64,000 bases of DNA from an uncultured Bacteroidota bacterium (GCA_913055635.1 CAJXLK010000002.1:1-64000); one strand, 5' to 3'. Counted from the first letter of the stretch, positions 53,383 to 61,410 are shown. A program made the numbers and translations. The notes: generated by a model not told the origin, from the letters alone.

Positions 53383-54173
53383 ATTTCATTTTGCTTTATT
53401 TTTGCCAGGGGGGAAGTGGCCCGGTTTTTATATCCATGCCAGGAGATGGCGACCAATAATACGCCGGCAGCCAGGAGGCCGGCATATACAATTTCCGGAT
53501 GGGCAGACCATTGACGCACTGCGATGGCGATGAATGCCCATATTCCTACCAGGGCTGCTTCACGCATGTTTCTAGTAATGATCAGCAGCAGATAAATTCC
53601 CGTCGCCACGGCGATCAGTATGAGTGTCCAGGCAGAGGGGGAAAGCATGCCGCCCTGCCAGCCCAGGCTGACCAGGAAGGCTGCCACATTAGCCACCGAG
53701 GCCACCACGATCCACCCCAGGTAGATACAGATAGGCCACCAGACAAATGCGATGGTGCGCAACGGGGCATCCCATATTTCCAGGCGAAGCCTCAGGGTCA
53801 GCATGATCAGAGAGAAAAGGAGCAAGAAAATCAATACCACGGAGATGCCCATATATTCATTCAGCCAGGCGAAGATCCACAAACCGTTGGCCAAATTGCC
53901 CAGTGCAAACCATAAGCCGGTTTGCTTTAAAGCTGTATCTTCCCGGTTTTTGAGCCAGGCGTACCATTGGTAACCCACAAAGAGGAGGAGCAATAAATAG
54001 ATGATTCCCCAAATGGCGAAGGCATAGCCGGCAGGGGCAATCAATGTATCGTACCGGGCGCTGATGTCCCCAACGGTTTTTCCATTAAAAGCCCCGCTAC
54101 CTGCCAGCCCGTTGGCCACCAGTGTAAAAGCCAGGGTTAAGGTGTTGGTGGTCAATAGCACATTTTGCTTCAT
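53379..54173 (-). CDS. TspO/MBR-like membrane protein
   Basis: This 264-residue membrane protein has about seven hydrophobic helices and is rich in Trp. The helix pairs AGYAFAIWGIIYLLLLLFVG, GLWFALGNLANGLWIFAW, and FVWWPICIYLGWIVVASVAN recall the tryptophan-rich TspO/mitochondrial benzodiazepine receptor family, though it is longer than classic TspO (about 160 residues) and has extra C-terminal helices. TspO relatives bind tetrapyrroles. It overlaps the converging hydrolase gene by 4 bp. No operon partner. Confidence 0.8.
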   Translation of the reverse strand: MKQNVLLTTNTLTLAFTLVANGLAGSGAFNGKTVGDISARYDTLIAPAGYAFAIWGIIYLLLLLFVGYQWYAWLKNREDTALKQTGLWFALGNLANGLWIFAWLNEYMGISVVLIFLLLFSLIMLTLRLRLEIWDAPLRTIAFVWWPICIYLGWIVVASVANVAAFLVSLGWQGGMLSPSAWTLILIAVATGIYLLLIITRNMREAALVGIWAFIAIAVRQWSAHPEIVYAGLLAAGVLLVAISWHGYKNRATSPLAKIKQNEI

Positions 54174-54429
54174 TTGGATAAAGACTTATTATAGGTTTTG
54201 GTTCATTCTAAATGTGGGTTGATTTGTCTCTGAATGTAAACAAATTTCCGCCGCTCATGGTTTTAAAATTAAAGCAAAATACGGGCCAAATGAATAACAG
54301 AGGGCGGATTAGAGCAGAAAAAATTGACCGTGGATATTGGACCGGCTGGCACCGATCCTTTTATGCTCAGATGAGTGCAAGCAAAAGTGCGTTTGGTTGT
54401 CAAGGTTGTTTGACCGAGTGTATGCCAAT

Positions 54430-54463
54430 AAAAAAAGGAGCTGCAACCTTCTCTTGCAACTCC
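54430..54463 (-). terminator. Duplicated tRNA terminator (left copy)
   Basis: The stem GGAGCTGCAA/TTGCAACTCC (plus strand 54437-54446 and 54454-54463) has a poly-A on its left, a T-tract on the minus strand. It is identical to the terminators downstream of the tRNA genes at 59.7-60.0 kb but here follows only a tRNA fragment. Confidence 0.75.
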
Positions 54464-54475
54464 TTGTCTTTGAAG

Positions 54476-54515
54476 CTCCCCAGGTCAGACTCGAACTGAC
54501 GCCCTCTGATTAACA
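54476..54515 (-). pseudogene. tRNA-Asn 3'-half fragment
   Basis: It matches the 3' half of the tRNA-Asn at 59986-60059 from the anticodon loop (TGTTAATC) to the discriminator base, with two differences, and keeps the same terminator. There is no 5' half. A break in the anticodon loop is typical of tRNA-targeted integration. Confidence 0.8.
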
Positions 54516-54624
54516 ATTGTTGGACGGCTTTTTTGGCCTCAAGGCTAACCTGGCCGCAACCGACCCCGGGTAAAAGCATCCCCAGGAAAATCGGTAAGCT
54601 GAAAACAACCATCGCGGGCTTCAT
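54516..54624 (-). pseudogene. Truncated lipoprotein gene, cut at the tRNA fragment
   Basis: An ATG at 54624 starts MKPAMVVFSLPIFLGMLLPG, followed by VGCGQVSLEAKKAVQQLL, a good lipoprotein signal with lipobox and a mature start. After about 36 codons the frame runs into the tRNA-Asn fragment and becomes nonsense. This looks like the 5' end of a gene whose body was lost when the tRNA fragment came in. The original product is unknown. Confidence 0.5.
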
Positions 54625-54941
54625 GATGCCGGGCTTTTTGCATGCTGAAAAGCCTGATGGAGCTGAGTCGGTTGACTGCCCGCTATGACCGGGGTTTGCA
54701 GCTTCAGCAACAGGTGAAGCTGCTATTTGAAGCGCTGATGTAAGAAACCAGGGGTTAATGCGGCCCTTGTTTTCTCGTGAGGGACAATACATGCCCACGA
54801 ATCAGACCGGGGTTGAGCAGGCTGGTAATGTTTTAGCGTATCGTTGTGAAAAGGCGCCCGTATCGCGATGATGTTGGCATCAATAGGCCCGGCCCGGATG
54901 CATCCAGAAAGAGACTCTTGAAAGAGTTTTTGGCAAACGTT
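54625..54941. other. Region with no intact gene next to the tRNA fragment
   Basis: A 33-codon plus-strand frame (54642-54743, MLKSLMELSRLTARYDRGLQ) looks protein-like but has no support. The rest holds nothing recognised. GC is higher than in other intergenic regions, consistent with decayed coding sequence. Confidence 0.35.
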
Positions 54942-57299
54942 TCAAAAGCCTTTTTTGGCGCGTTGGTCCATCTCTTTGGGGTTGTGTTCAACCGCCCGGA
55001 TCTTTTTGCCTGAGCCGAACCGGTAACTCAAGCTGATCCATACAGGAAAACCCGACATCCGGATGTTTCCCTGTGAATCGTCCTTAAAATGCATGCCGGA
55101 GGTCTCCGAGCCCAGGTAAGTGAACGAGCGGTCCAACGGAAGGGCGCTTTTCACGCCCGCCTTGAATTGATTGCCGAAAGATTTTTCAACCGAGAAGAAG
55201 TAGAGGGGATCGTCGTAAGTCATGCCCTGGATGTTATGGTTCGCGCTGTTGTACTGGAGCTGAAAGGCTGCTGTCAGGCCAGGCTTGAAATCGGCCATGG
55301 CCGAAAGCCCGGCATCGTATTCCAGGTGGCGTTGACCCTTGATTTGACAGGCCGCGGCAAGCTCATTGGGACGGGTTTGCGATTCATACAACCGCAGGTA
55401 GGGGTTCAGGGAGATCATTCCCAGCCTTACTGCCCCCTTCACCTGAATGCCGTATTGGCTTATGTTCCCCAGGTTCAGGGTTTGCGTCTCGAACAGCCCC
55501 GCCTCGTTGATGTGTGTAAACCGGTTGATGACCCGTTGGGTTTGGTGGAAGAACGCGCTGGTGGAAAGGAAATGTCCGCCCAGGGTGGCTGTATAGGCCA
55601 GAGCCAGGTCGTGGTGCAGTTCGGGTTGGAGTCCCGGGTTTCCGCTTTGTACCGAAAAGGGGTCGGGTTCGGTGGAAACGGGATTCAGCTGGTAGGCATT
55701 GGGGCGGTATAGGCTTTGCCTGTAGCTGAGCCGCAGCCGGGATGACCGGCCAAATTTATGGCTGACGGCCAGGTGAGGCAGAAGAACTCTATCCCGGGTG
55801 CTGAATCCATCCTCCAGCTCAGAAAAGCTTTGTTCAGCCCTTAACCCCATGTTCAGGTCCCATCGCGAAGCGGTATAACCGGCCTGGATATAACCGGCCA
55901 ACACCTGCTCGCGGTAGCGGAAAGCCTCACGCTGCCTGTCGGTCAGATTTTGCAGGGCGCCCCGGGCTCCAAGCCTCACCTCCCAGTTATCCGGAGTGAA
56001 AGCATATTCTGTTTTCAGCAGGAACAGGCTCTTTTCCGGCCTTACCTCACTTACCGGCAGTGAGATGCCTGGTGCAGTGGTGCTGTCGGTCAGGTAACGA
56101 TTGATGGTGACCCCGCTCAGGCGGTAATAACTGCCTTCGGCGCTCAGCTGCTGGTTTTCATTAAAGCGGTGTTTGTAATGGATCGAATGCCAGGTTTTGT
56201 GGTTGCGGTCTTTCTCATCCTTGCGGGCCGACCAGTAGAGGTTGTCCATATCCTGCCCCTGGGCATGAAAAGTGACCTCTCCGTCAAATTCATGGGAGAA
56301 AGGGTTGTAATACCCGAAATAGCTGATCTGGTCCTTGGGGCCGGGATGGTAATCGACTCCGTACTGAAAGCGATGCGACCATTCTTTTTGTCGCACATCC
56401 TGCATGGAAGCGATACGGTTGGATGCTCCGGCGAATTGAAAAAACCGGTTTTCCGATTCCCGGATGTCGAAATTTTTCATGTCGCCCTGGTAGGAAGCAT
56501 GTAAGCTCCAGTTCTCCCTACCATACCGTAGACTGGCATTGGGCAACAGGTAGACTTCCGATCCCGAGGTCGGGGCTTCTCCGTACACATGTCCCTGGAA
56601 TCCTTCGTCCGGTTCTTTCAGCCGGATGTTGATCACCCCGTTCACATCCCCGGCATATTGGGCACCCGGAGTATCCATCACCTCAATTTTCTCGATCTGC
56701 CGGGGATGAAGCTGTCGCACATACGTCATGTCCCTTCGCCTGCCGTCGACTTCAATGACGATGTTCTCACGGCCCTGCAACGACAGATTCTGGTTGAAAT
56801 CGACCTGTATACCCGGTATGTGCTTTAACGCCTCGAGACCCGTGTTGGATGCTTTGGTTACCTGCTTATTCATGAAGAAGGTGGTTTTGGTGCCTTCCTC
56901 TTTGGCTTTGATTCGTTCGCCGACCACCACCAGCCTGTCCAACCGGAGGGACTTTTCTTCCATTAAGATGTTGCCGGTTTGGTACGAAGAATCACCGGTA
57001 AAGGCCAGGGGCCTTTCTGCCGTCTGGTAGCTCACGTGGCTGATGCGGAGCAGATAGTTGCTGGGTTCGATGTTTCCCAGTTTGAAGGTGCCGTCCACGC
57101 TGCTTAGTGTTCCCTTTACAAGGGAGGAATCGTTTGCATCGAGCAGGGCCACCGTGGCATAGAGCACCGGTTCTTCCCGGTGGTTTATCAAGTTGCCGTC
57201 GATGTGGTTTGTCTGTTGCCCCTGGACAGCGCCGTAGGCGAAAAGGAAGATCATGATCAGAAGCTGCCATTTGCTGAATGTTGAGACGAGTGTTTTCAT
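54942..57299 (-). CDS. Outer-membrane beta-barrel protein (CarboxypepD_reg, plug, OMP_b-brl_3)
   Basis: This 785-residue protein has a signal peptide ending in AVQGQQ. A carboxypeptidase-regulatory-like domain (about 35-115, SVDGTFKLGNIEPSNYLLRI) is followed by a plug-like region (GLEALKHIPGIQVDFNQN, EVMDTPGAQYAGDVNGVINI) and the large barrel, ending in a basic tail after ISLSYRFGSGKKI. It has the same architecture as the protein at 22303-24750 but is clearly diverged. The membrane-bound LytTR regulator gene lies upstream in the same direction, 151 bp away, and may control it. Substrate unknown. Confidence 0.88.
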   Translation of the reverse strand: MKTLVSTFSKWQLLIMIFLFAYGAVQGQQTNHIDGNLINHREEPVLYATVALLDANDSSLVKGTLSSVDGTFKLGNIEPSNYLLRISHVSYQTAERPLAFTGDSSYQTGNILMEEKSLRLDRLVVVGERIKAKEEGTKTTFFMNKQVTKASNTGLEALKHIPGIQVDFNQNLSLQGRENIVIEVDGRRRDMTYVRQLHPRQIEKIEVMDTPGAQYAGDVNGVINIRLKEPDEGFQGHVYGEAPTSGSEVYLLPNASLRYGRENWSLHASYQGDMKNFDIRESENRFFQFAGASNRIASMQDVRQKEWSHRFQYGVDYHPGPKDQISYFGYYNPFSHEFDGEVTFHAQGQDMDNLYWSARKDEKDRNHKTWHSIHYKHRFNENQQLSAEGSYYRLSGVTINRYLTDSTTAPGISLPVSEVRPEKSLFLLKTEYAFTPDNWEVRLGARGALQNLTDRQREAFRYREQVLAGYIQAGYTASRWDLNMGLRAEQSFSELEDGFSTRDRVLLPHLAVSHKFGRSSRLRLSYRQSLYRPNAYQLNPVSTEPDPFSVQSGNPGLQPELHHDLALAYTATLGGHFLSTSAFFHQTQRVINRFTHINEAGLFETQTLNLGNISQYGIQVKGAVRLGMISLNPYLRLYESQTRPNELAAACQIKGQRHLEYDAGLSAMADFKPGLTAAFQLQYNSANHNIQGMTYDDPLYFFSVEKSFGNQFKAGVKSALPLDRSFTYLGSETSGMHFKDDSQGNIRMSGFPVWISLSYRFGSGKKIRAVEHNPKEMDQRAKKGF

Positions 57300-57450
57300 G
57301 GTTCCCTGGTTTTAGATTTGTAAAAATGTTTTCAGCAAATAGACGGAACATTTTGCTGACATCCAAGGAATTGGTGTACTCGGCAAAGATTTGTGATGCG
57401 TGGAAAAAAACTGGGACGGAAGGCAATTTTTTGGGATGAATGGCAGTAGA

Positions 57451-58320
57451 TCATCCGTGATACCGGTCGAACAGGTTTTCGAAAAATTTGGCCCGCTTGC
57501 GTGAAACCGGCAGCTTTGCTTCGATATTTTTCAGGGTGAGTTGGTAGCCACCCACGTTGCCCTCTTTTTTGGTCACCTGTTGGAGGTTGACAATGAAGGC
57601 CCGGTGGGTTCGAACCAGGTAAGGAATCTCGGAGAATTGCTGCTCCAGGTTGCTGATGGAGTTGCGAATGGTTTTTTTTACCTCTTTGCCCTCACGAACC
57701 AGGTGAAAAATCACGTAGTTGCCTTCCGATTCGGCATACAGAAACTCGGACGGATAGAAACTCAACTTTTCCTTTTTCAGTTTACTCTGGATGGGGATCT
57801 TTTTTTCTTCCGGTTGGTGGGTTTGGGTATCTGTTGAGCCCGGTGAAATCACAGGCTGTGTCAGGTATTGATGCACATTGAGTGCGAAGAAAAAAGCAAA
57901 CGGCAGTATAAAAATCATAAACGACCGAACCAGGGAGTCCATAAATGTGGCCAGGTTCCAACGGTCGGCCGGGGGTTCGATGAGAAAAGCCAAAAAATAA
58001 ACCACAGTGCCCATGCCGATCATCATCAGCAGGATAGCCGCAAGTTCCCTGGGGAGCGTCCATTTTTTATTGTCCGCAAACCAGGGGATGCGCCTGATCA
58101 AAAGGATGAAGCCATACAGAAAAGCCCCGGCAAGGAACGAGTACAGGGCCATCGTCTCGGTATAGGTGAGGTTGTAGCCTTCGTGGCTGTTGAGTGGCCG
58201 GTAGAGGATGAGAAAGCCGAAGCAAAATGCGGCAATGATCAGGGAGCCCACCAGGGGATTCCGGATGATGAAGTTTGGCGGGAAACGCTTATTGATCCAG
58301 CTGAAGCGGTTCTTTTTCAC
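57451..58320 (-). CDS. Membrane-bound LytTR transcription regulator
   Basis: This 289-residue protein has four predicted membrane helices in the first 160 residues (for example NPLVGSLIIAAFCFGFLILY and LPRELAAILLMMIGMGTVVY). After a linker comes a LytTR DNA-binding domain (about 185-289, EFLYAESEGNYVIFHLVREG, IPYLVRTHRAFIVNLQQVTK). It has no receiver domain, so it is likely a one-component, membrane-anchored sensor-regulator. It precedes the beta-barrel gene in the same direction and probably regulates it. The start ATG matches the basic N-terminus (MKKNRFSWINKRFPPN). Confidence 0.9.
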   Translation of the reverse strand: MKKNRFSWINKRFPPNFIIRNPLVGSLIIAAFCFGFLILYRPLNSHEGYNLTYTETMALYSFLAGAFLYGFILLIRRIPWFADNKKWTLPRELAAILLMMIGMGTVVYFLAFLIEPPADRWNLATFMDSLVRSFMIFILPFAFFFALNVHQYLTQPVISPGSTDTQTHQPEEKKIPIQSKLKKEKLSFYPSEFLYAESEGNYVIFHLVREGKEVKKTIRNSISNLEQQFSEIPYLVRTHRAFIVNLQQVTKKEGNVGGYQLTLKNIEAKLPVSRKRAKFFENLFDRYHG

Positions 58321-58469
58321 GGTTTCGTTTTTGAGGTCCTGCCTTCCTTTTGTCTTTGCAAAATAACCATAAATTTTTGAAAATTGACACGATTTTGAGC
58401 CGGGTAAGGTAAAGGCTGGTCTGGTTCTGTTTTGTTTCTTGTCTTCGTTGTATTGGACTTCTATATAAA

Positions 58470-58862
58470 ACCTTCAGCCTATGGCACAGTGGACCACCTC
58501 ATCCGGATATCATTCAACTCGAACGCCGGGGCAAGGTGTATATCATGTCAACGGCCCGGTTTGGAGAGCCTTTTACGACGGTTGCACGCGACACCCTGAA
58601 AAAGGAAGAGGGACCCGGCGATGAGGCGTATGCCGGTCTTTTTCTTTGCTCACACAACGATCACGTCTTGTCCTTTGACTGCCAGTATATGGGTCTCAGC
58701 GATCATACACAGCATCCCCAAAACCAGTCGCTGATTTATGTTCTTCCGTCCGAAGGAGGTCAACCGGAGAGGGTCACACCCAATGCTCCTTCCTGGTTGC
58801 ACGGCTGTTGGCCGGACGGAAGCCATATTGCTTTTGTCAGCAATACGGATCGGAACAATTGA
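58470..58862 (+). pseudogene. TolB-like beta-propeller fragment
   Basis: A frame with LIYVLPSEGGQPERVTPNAP, then SWLHGCWPDGSHIAFVSNTD matches one to two blades of a TolB-type beta-propeller (PD40 repeats). It ends at a TGA right after DRNN, where homologues continue with DIY and further blades. No start codon or signal peptide precedes it, and the conserved G of the WSPDG motif has changed to C. It is clearly the remnant of a larger gene inside the 54.4-60.1 kb segment. Confidence 0.65.
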
Positions 58863-58966
58863 TCTTTCCTACAACTGCCAGCAAAAAAATCAGAGAAGTG
58901 TCATTCTTTGTACTCCAAAGTTTCAGCGCAGGCATGCAATTAAATAAAAAAAGCCATTGCTTTTGC

Positions 58967-58980
58967 AACTAAATATAGTT
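58967..58980. promoter_or_regulatory. Possible HicB operator
   Basis: The inverted repeat AACTA-AATA-TAGTT lies 12 bp before the hicA start. HicB-type antitoxins bind such palindromes upstream of their operon. Short arms keep confidence low. Confidence 0.35.
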
Positions 58981-58991
58981 ACTTTTACGTT

Positions 58992-59234
58992 ATGACTAAA
59001 AAAGAAAAATTAATTGCCCGGTTTTTAAGTATGCCAAATGATTTTCATTATAGTGAGGCAGTCAAATTACTGGGTTACTTTAATTTTAAAGAGGTATAAA
59101 AAGGGAAGACATCAGGATCCAGAGTAAAATTTGAAAATGATGAAGGAGTCCCGATCATTTTGCATAAGCCACATCCATCGGGAATAATGAAAAAATACCA
59201 GTTAAAACAAATTAAGGAGGTATTAGACTTATGA
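58992..59234 (+). pseudogene. hicA: HicA-family toxin gene with a premature stop
   Basis: Read from ATG 58992, the frame encodes MTKKEKLIARFLSMPNDFHY and LLGYFNFKEV, then a TAA at 59097-59099 (codon 36). After it the same frame continues KGKTSGSRVKFENDEGVPII, LHKPHPSGIMKKYQLKQIKE, and ends at a TGA overlapping the hicB ATG. The two halves together are a full 80-residue HicA mRNA-interferase-like protein of the Bacteroidota type. One nonsense codon therefore kills the toxin. A sequencing error is possible but the rest of the frame is clean. Confidence 0.8.
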
Positions 59235-59581
59235 GACATTTAGAATATAAAGGTTACACCGGAAGCATTGAGTACAGCAAAGAAGATGATTTACTGTACG
59301 GGAAAGTGCTTGGAATAAGAGGTCTCATATCTTATGAAGGTAAGACAGGCAGAGAGCTTGAAGAAGATTTTAAAGAGGCGATAGATACTTACCTTGAAGA
59401 CTGCAAACAGCGGGGAGTAGAGCCAGAAAGGGCTTTTAAAGGTAGTTTTAATGTCCGTATATCAGCAAAACTGCACCAAAAAGCTGTCCTATTGGCAATG
59501 GAAGAGAAAATGTCGCTGAATAATTTTGTTGCCGAATCCATAAGAGAACGGATTTTTAAAGAAACAGGTAATCAGCATTAA
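59231..59581 (+). CDS. hicB: HicB-family antitoxin
   Basis: This 116-residue protein has the HicB partial RNase-H-like fold at the N-terminus (KGYTGSIEYSKEDDLLYGKV, then GLISYEGKTGRELEEDFKEA) and a C-terminal ribbon-helix-helix-like DNA-binding segment (FNVRISAKLHQKAVLLAMEE, MSLNNFVAESIRERIF). It would neutralise HicA and repress the operon through the RHH part. Its ATG overlaps the hicA stop by 4 bp. With the toxin broken, the antitoxin appears intact, so it may now act only as a repressor or protect against a related toxin elsewhere. Confidence 0.9.
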   Translation: MRHLEYKGYTGSIEYSKEDDLLYGKVLGIRGLISYEGKTGRELEEDFKEAIDTYLEDCKQRGVEPERAFKGSFNVRISAKLHQKAVLLAMEEKMSLNNFVAESIRERIFKETGNQH

Positions 59582-59737
59582 CTTTCCAAATCACCCTTAC
59601 AGCAAGGCAAAAAAATCCGGCCGTCTTAATAAATGAGCTCAAACCACCTGAGCTGCTGCAGAATAGGTGTGAGTTAGTGCAATAAGCTTAAGGATTCATA
59701 AGCTTTTAGGAAATTAGTTAGAAGGTTGTTGAGGAAT
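59582..59737. other. Spacer between HicB and the tRNA region
   Basis: No gene seen. AT-rich. Confidence 0.4.
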
Positions 59738-59771
59738 AAAAAAAGGAGCTGCAACCTTCTCTTGCAACTCC
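59738..59771 (-). terminator. Terminator of the tRNA-like gene
   Basis: The same hairpin as at 54430 and 59939, GGAGCTGCAA/TTGCAACTCC with poly-A on its left (T-tract on the minus strand), 13 bp after the end of the tRNA-like gene. Confidence 0.75.
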
Positions 59772-59783
59772 TTGTCTTTGAAG

Positions 59784-59857
59784 CTCCCCAGGTAGGACTT
59801 GAACCTATGACCCTCCCGCCTACGGCGGGATGCTCTAACCAGCTGAACAACTGAGGC
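59784..59857 (-). tRNA. tRNA-like gene, anticodon reads GTA, probably nonfunctional
   Basis: It has 74 nt like the nearby tRNA-Asn, sharing its acceptor 3' strand CTGGGGA, D-arm (GGTTAGAGC) and terminator. The anticodon arm is TCCCG-CCGTAGG-CGGGA: the triplet is GTA (Tyr), but position 33 is C instead of the universal U, the variable arm is short (Tyr tRNAs have a long one), the first acceptor pair is G-A and the T-stem has a mismatch. The whole 17-nt arm is a near-perfect palindrome. It looks like a duplicated tRNA-Asn with a replaced anticodon arm. Confidence 0.55.
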
Positions 59858-59938
59858 CGGATAAACATTCAGAAGTCTAGTAAAGGATATTCCGGTTTTT
59901 TTAGATGAAGGTTTAGAAATTGCAACGAATTAGCAACA

Positions 59939-59973
59939 AAAAAAAAGGAGCTGCAACCTTCTCTTGCAACTCC
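59939..59973 (-). terminator. Terminator of tRNA-Asn
   Basis: The stem GGAGCTGCAA/TTGCAACTCC (59947-59956 and 59964-59973) is followed by a T-tract on the minus strand, 12 bp after the tRNA end. Third copy of the same hairpin. Confidence 0.85.
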
Positions 59974-59985
59974 TTGTCTTTGAAG

Positions 59986-60059
59986 CTCCCCAGGTCAGAC
60001 TCGAACTGACGACCCCCTGATTAACAGTCAGGTGCTCTAACCAACTGAGCTACTGAGGA
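59986..60059 (-). tRNA. tRNA-Asn (GTT)
   Basis: A complete cloverleaf: acceptor TCCTCAG with CTGGGGA, D-arm GCTC...GAGC, anticodon arm CCTGA-CTGTTAA-TCAGG (anticodon GTT, U33 present), T-arm GTCAG-TTCGAGT-CTGAC, discriminator G. CCA is not encoded. The gene is followed by its own terminator. Confidence 0.95.
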
Positions 60060-60330
60060 ATATGTTTTTGTCTGCGTTCGGTAACATCTTGAAAATTTAC
60101 CGCAGTAACGCCCCACTTATCCAAAGCCCGTTATCCTTTAACGCGAGGCAAAACTAAAAGCTTTTTCTTAATTTTCCAATACCTGAACGAATTTTTTTGA
60201 AGTGAATTGTTTGATTCCCCCTCCAAATCAGGTTTATGTTTTATTAACTACTTTATCTGGCTTCTTCTCAATGCAAAAAAAGCCGCGCCTTTGTGGCGCG
60301 GCTCATCTTCCAATCATCGAGGAAGGGGGT
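60060..60330. other. Spacer between tRNA-Asn and DUF4382 gene
   Basis: No gene. It contains the terminator at 60275-60303 and AT-rich sequence that should include the tRNA promoter. Confidence 0.45.
60275..60303 (-). terminator. Terminator of the first DUF4382 gene
   Basis: AGCCGCGCC (60281-60289) pairs with GGCGCGGCT (60295-60303) around a 5-nt loop, followed on the minus strand by a run of seven T. It lies 28 bp after the stop. Confidence 0.92.
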
Positions 60331-61236
60331 CTACTGGGAGGAAAGATCTAAAGTTATGGGGCGATTGGTGTTTTTTCGGCTTTCGACAACTACATCCTGG
60401 ACCACTTTAACAACCCCCTGAAACTGCCCGTCAAGGGTCTGGGCCAATACCAGGTCGTATGTCATGGGGGCCAGGTAATATAAGTGGTAGCTGTCTTTGT
60501 CTCCCACCTTATCGCTGGTGATGGCATTGGGGAAACGCGAGGTTTCGACCTCGGGATCTGCGGCTTCCTGATCTGAGTATGTGCCATCCTCATAGGCGTA
60601 GACTACGATCTCGCTGCCGTCGGTTGGCAGGCCTGTTATGCCTCCTGAGATGCTGCCGGCTTCATTATCGGCGATCAGCCTTACAGTGGGCTTAAGGATG
60701 TAAAGATCCCCCGAGCCCGATTCTACAATGGATTTTCTAGCATCAAAATCAGCGGTCAGCTCCACCGTACCGTTGGAGGGGACTTTGAAGGCGTGAACCA
60801 GCTTGAATCCGGATTGCTCCGCACTGGGAACATACAACGGCTCAGTGGTTCCCCCGTCAAACTCCAGGTAGCAACCCGGATTGGAAGGTGTGCCCTCTCC
60901 TCTTATCGGAGCGTTTAAGGTTAACCGGATCTGGTTATACTGCCCGGCATCCATCTCAAAACTGCCCAGTATGGCACTAACACTATCGGTTAATTCCATT
61001 AAATTGAAAGTCTTGGGCCCATCAAACTCTTTGAATGTGGCCCAGTCGTTGTTCTGCTTGTGATACTCCAAACCGTTGACCGTAATGTATACTCCGCTCA
61101 CATTGTCCTGATCAATGGGCGCGTCAGTGATAGAAAGGCTTAGCATACCGGTTTGGCTGGAGTCGTTGTCCTCACACCCGGTAGCAAATGCGAGGATAAA
61201 CAAGGTTACCGTGTAGATGAAAAATTTGGGTTTCAT
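60331..61236 (-). CDS. DUF4382 lipoprotein
   Basis: This 301-residue lipoprotein has a signal peptide with lipobox FATGC. A DUF4382 domain (about 30-170) starts LSLSITDAPIDQDNVSGVYI and contains FNLMELTDSVSAILGSFEMD. The C-terminal half (about 185-300) has the segment TVRLIADNEAGSISGGITGL, a CnaB/carboxypeptidase-regulatory-like beta-sandwich. Such proteins are surface or periplasmic lipoproteins of unknown role. A paralogue of the same design lies upstream at 61700-62632, in the same direction. Confidence 0.87.
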   Translation of the reverse strand: MKPKFFIYTVTLFILAFATGCEDNDSSQTGMLSLSITDAPIDQDNVSGVYITVNGLEYHKQNNDWATFKEFDGPKTFNLMELTDSVSAILGSFEMDAGQYNQIRLTLNAPIRGEGTPSNPGCYLEFDGGTTEPLYVPSAEQSGFKLVHAFKVPSNGTVELTADFDARKSIVESGSGDLYILKPTVRLIADNEAGSISGGITGLPTDGSEIVVYAYEDGTYSDQEAADPEVETSRFPNAITSDKVGDKDSYHLYYLAPMTYDLVLAQTLDGQFQGVVKVVQDVVVESRKNTNRPITLDLSSQ

Positions 61237-61260
61237 AGGTGGTTTATTTTAGGAATTGAA

Positions 61261-61410
61261 TTTTTTATCTAAGAGCTGCCTTTATATTAGGATCTTTTTT
61301 TTATCTAAGACCTGCCTTTATATTAATATCTTGTTTTTAACTAAGACCTGACTTTATATTAAGATCTTGTTTTTAACTAAGACCTGCCTTTGAATTAAGA
61401 ATTGAGCCGG
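61261..61410. repeat. 36-bp tandem repeat
   Basis: Starts of CTAAGACCTG units at 61269, 61305, 61341 and 61377 are exactly 36 bp apart. The consensus is CTAAGACCTGCCTTTATATT followed by AAGATCTTGTTTTTAA. Decayed traces continue to about 61490. It lies just upstream of the first DUF4382 gene. Confidence 0.85.

Noticed and set aside
54642-54743. 33-codon plus-strand frame MLKSLMELSRLTARYDRGLQ
   Set aside because: Too short, no recognised family and no promoter; it may be the tail of a decayed gene.
59784-59857. Calling this tRNA-Tyr from its GTA triplet
   Set aside because: Bacterial tRNA-Tyr has a long variable arm, and this gene lacks U33 and the usual acceptor pairing.
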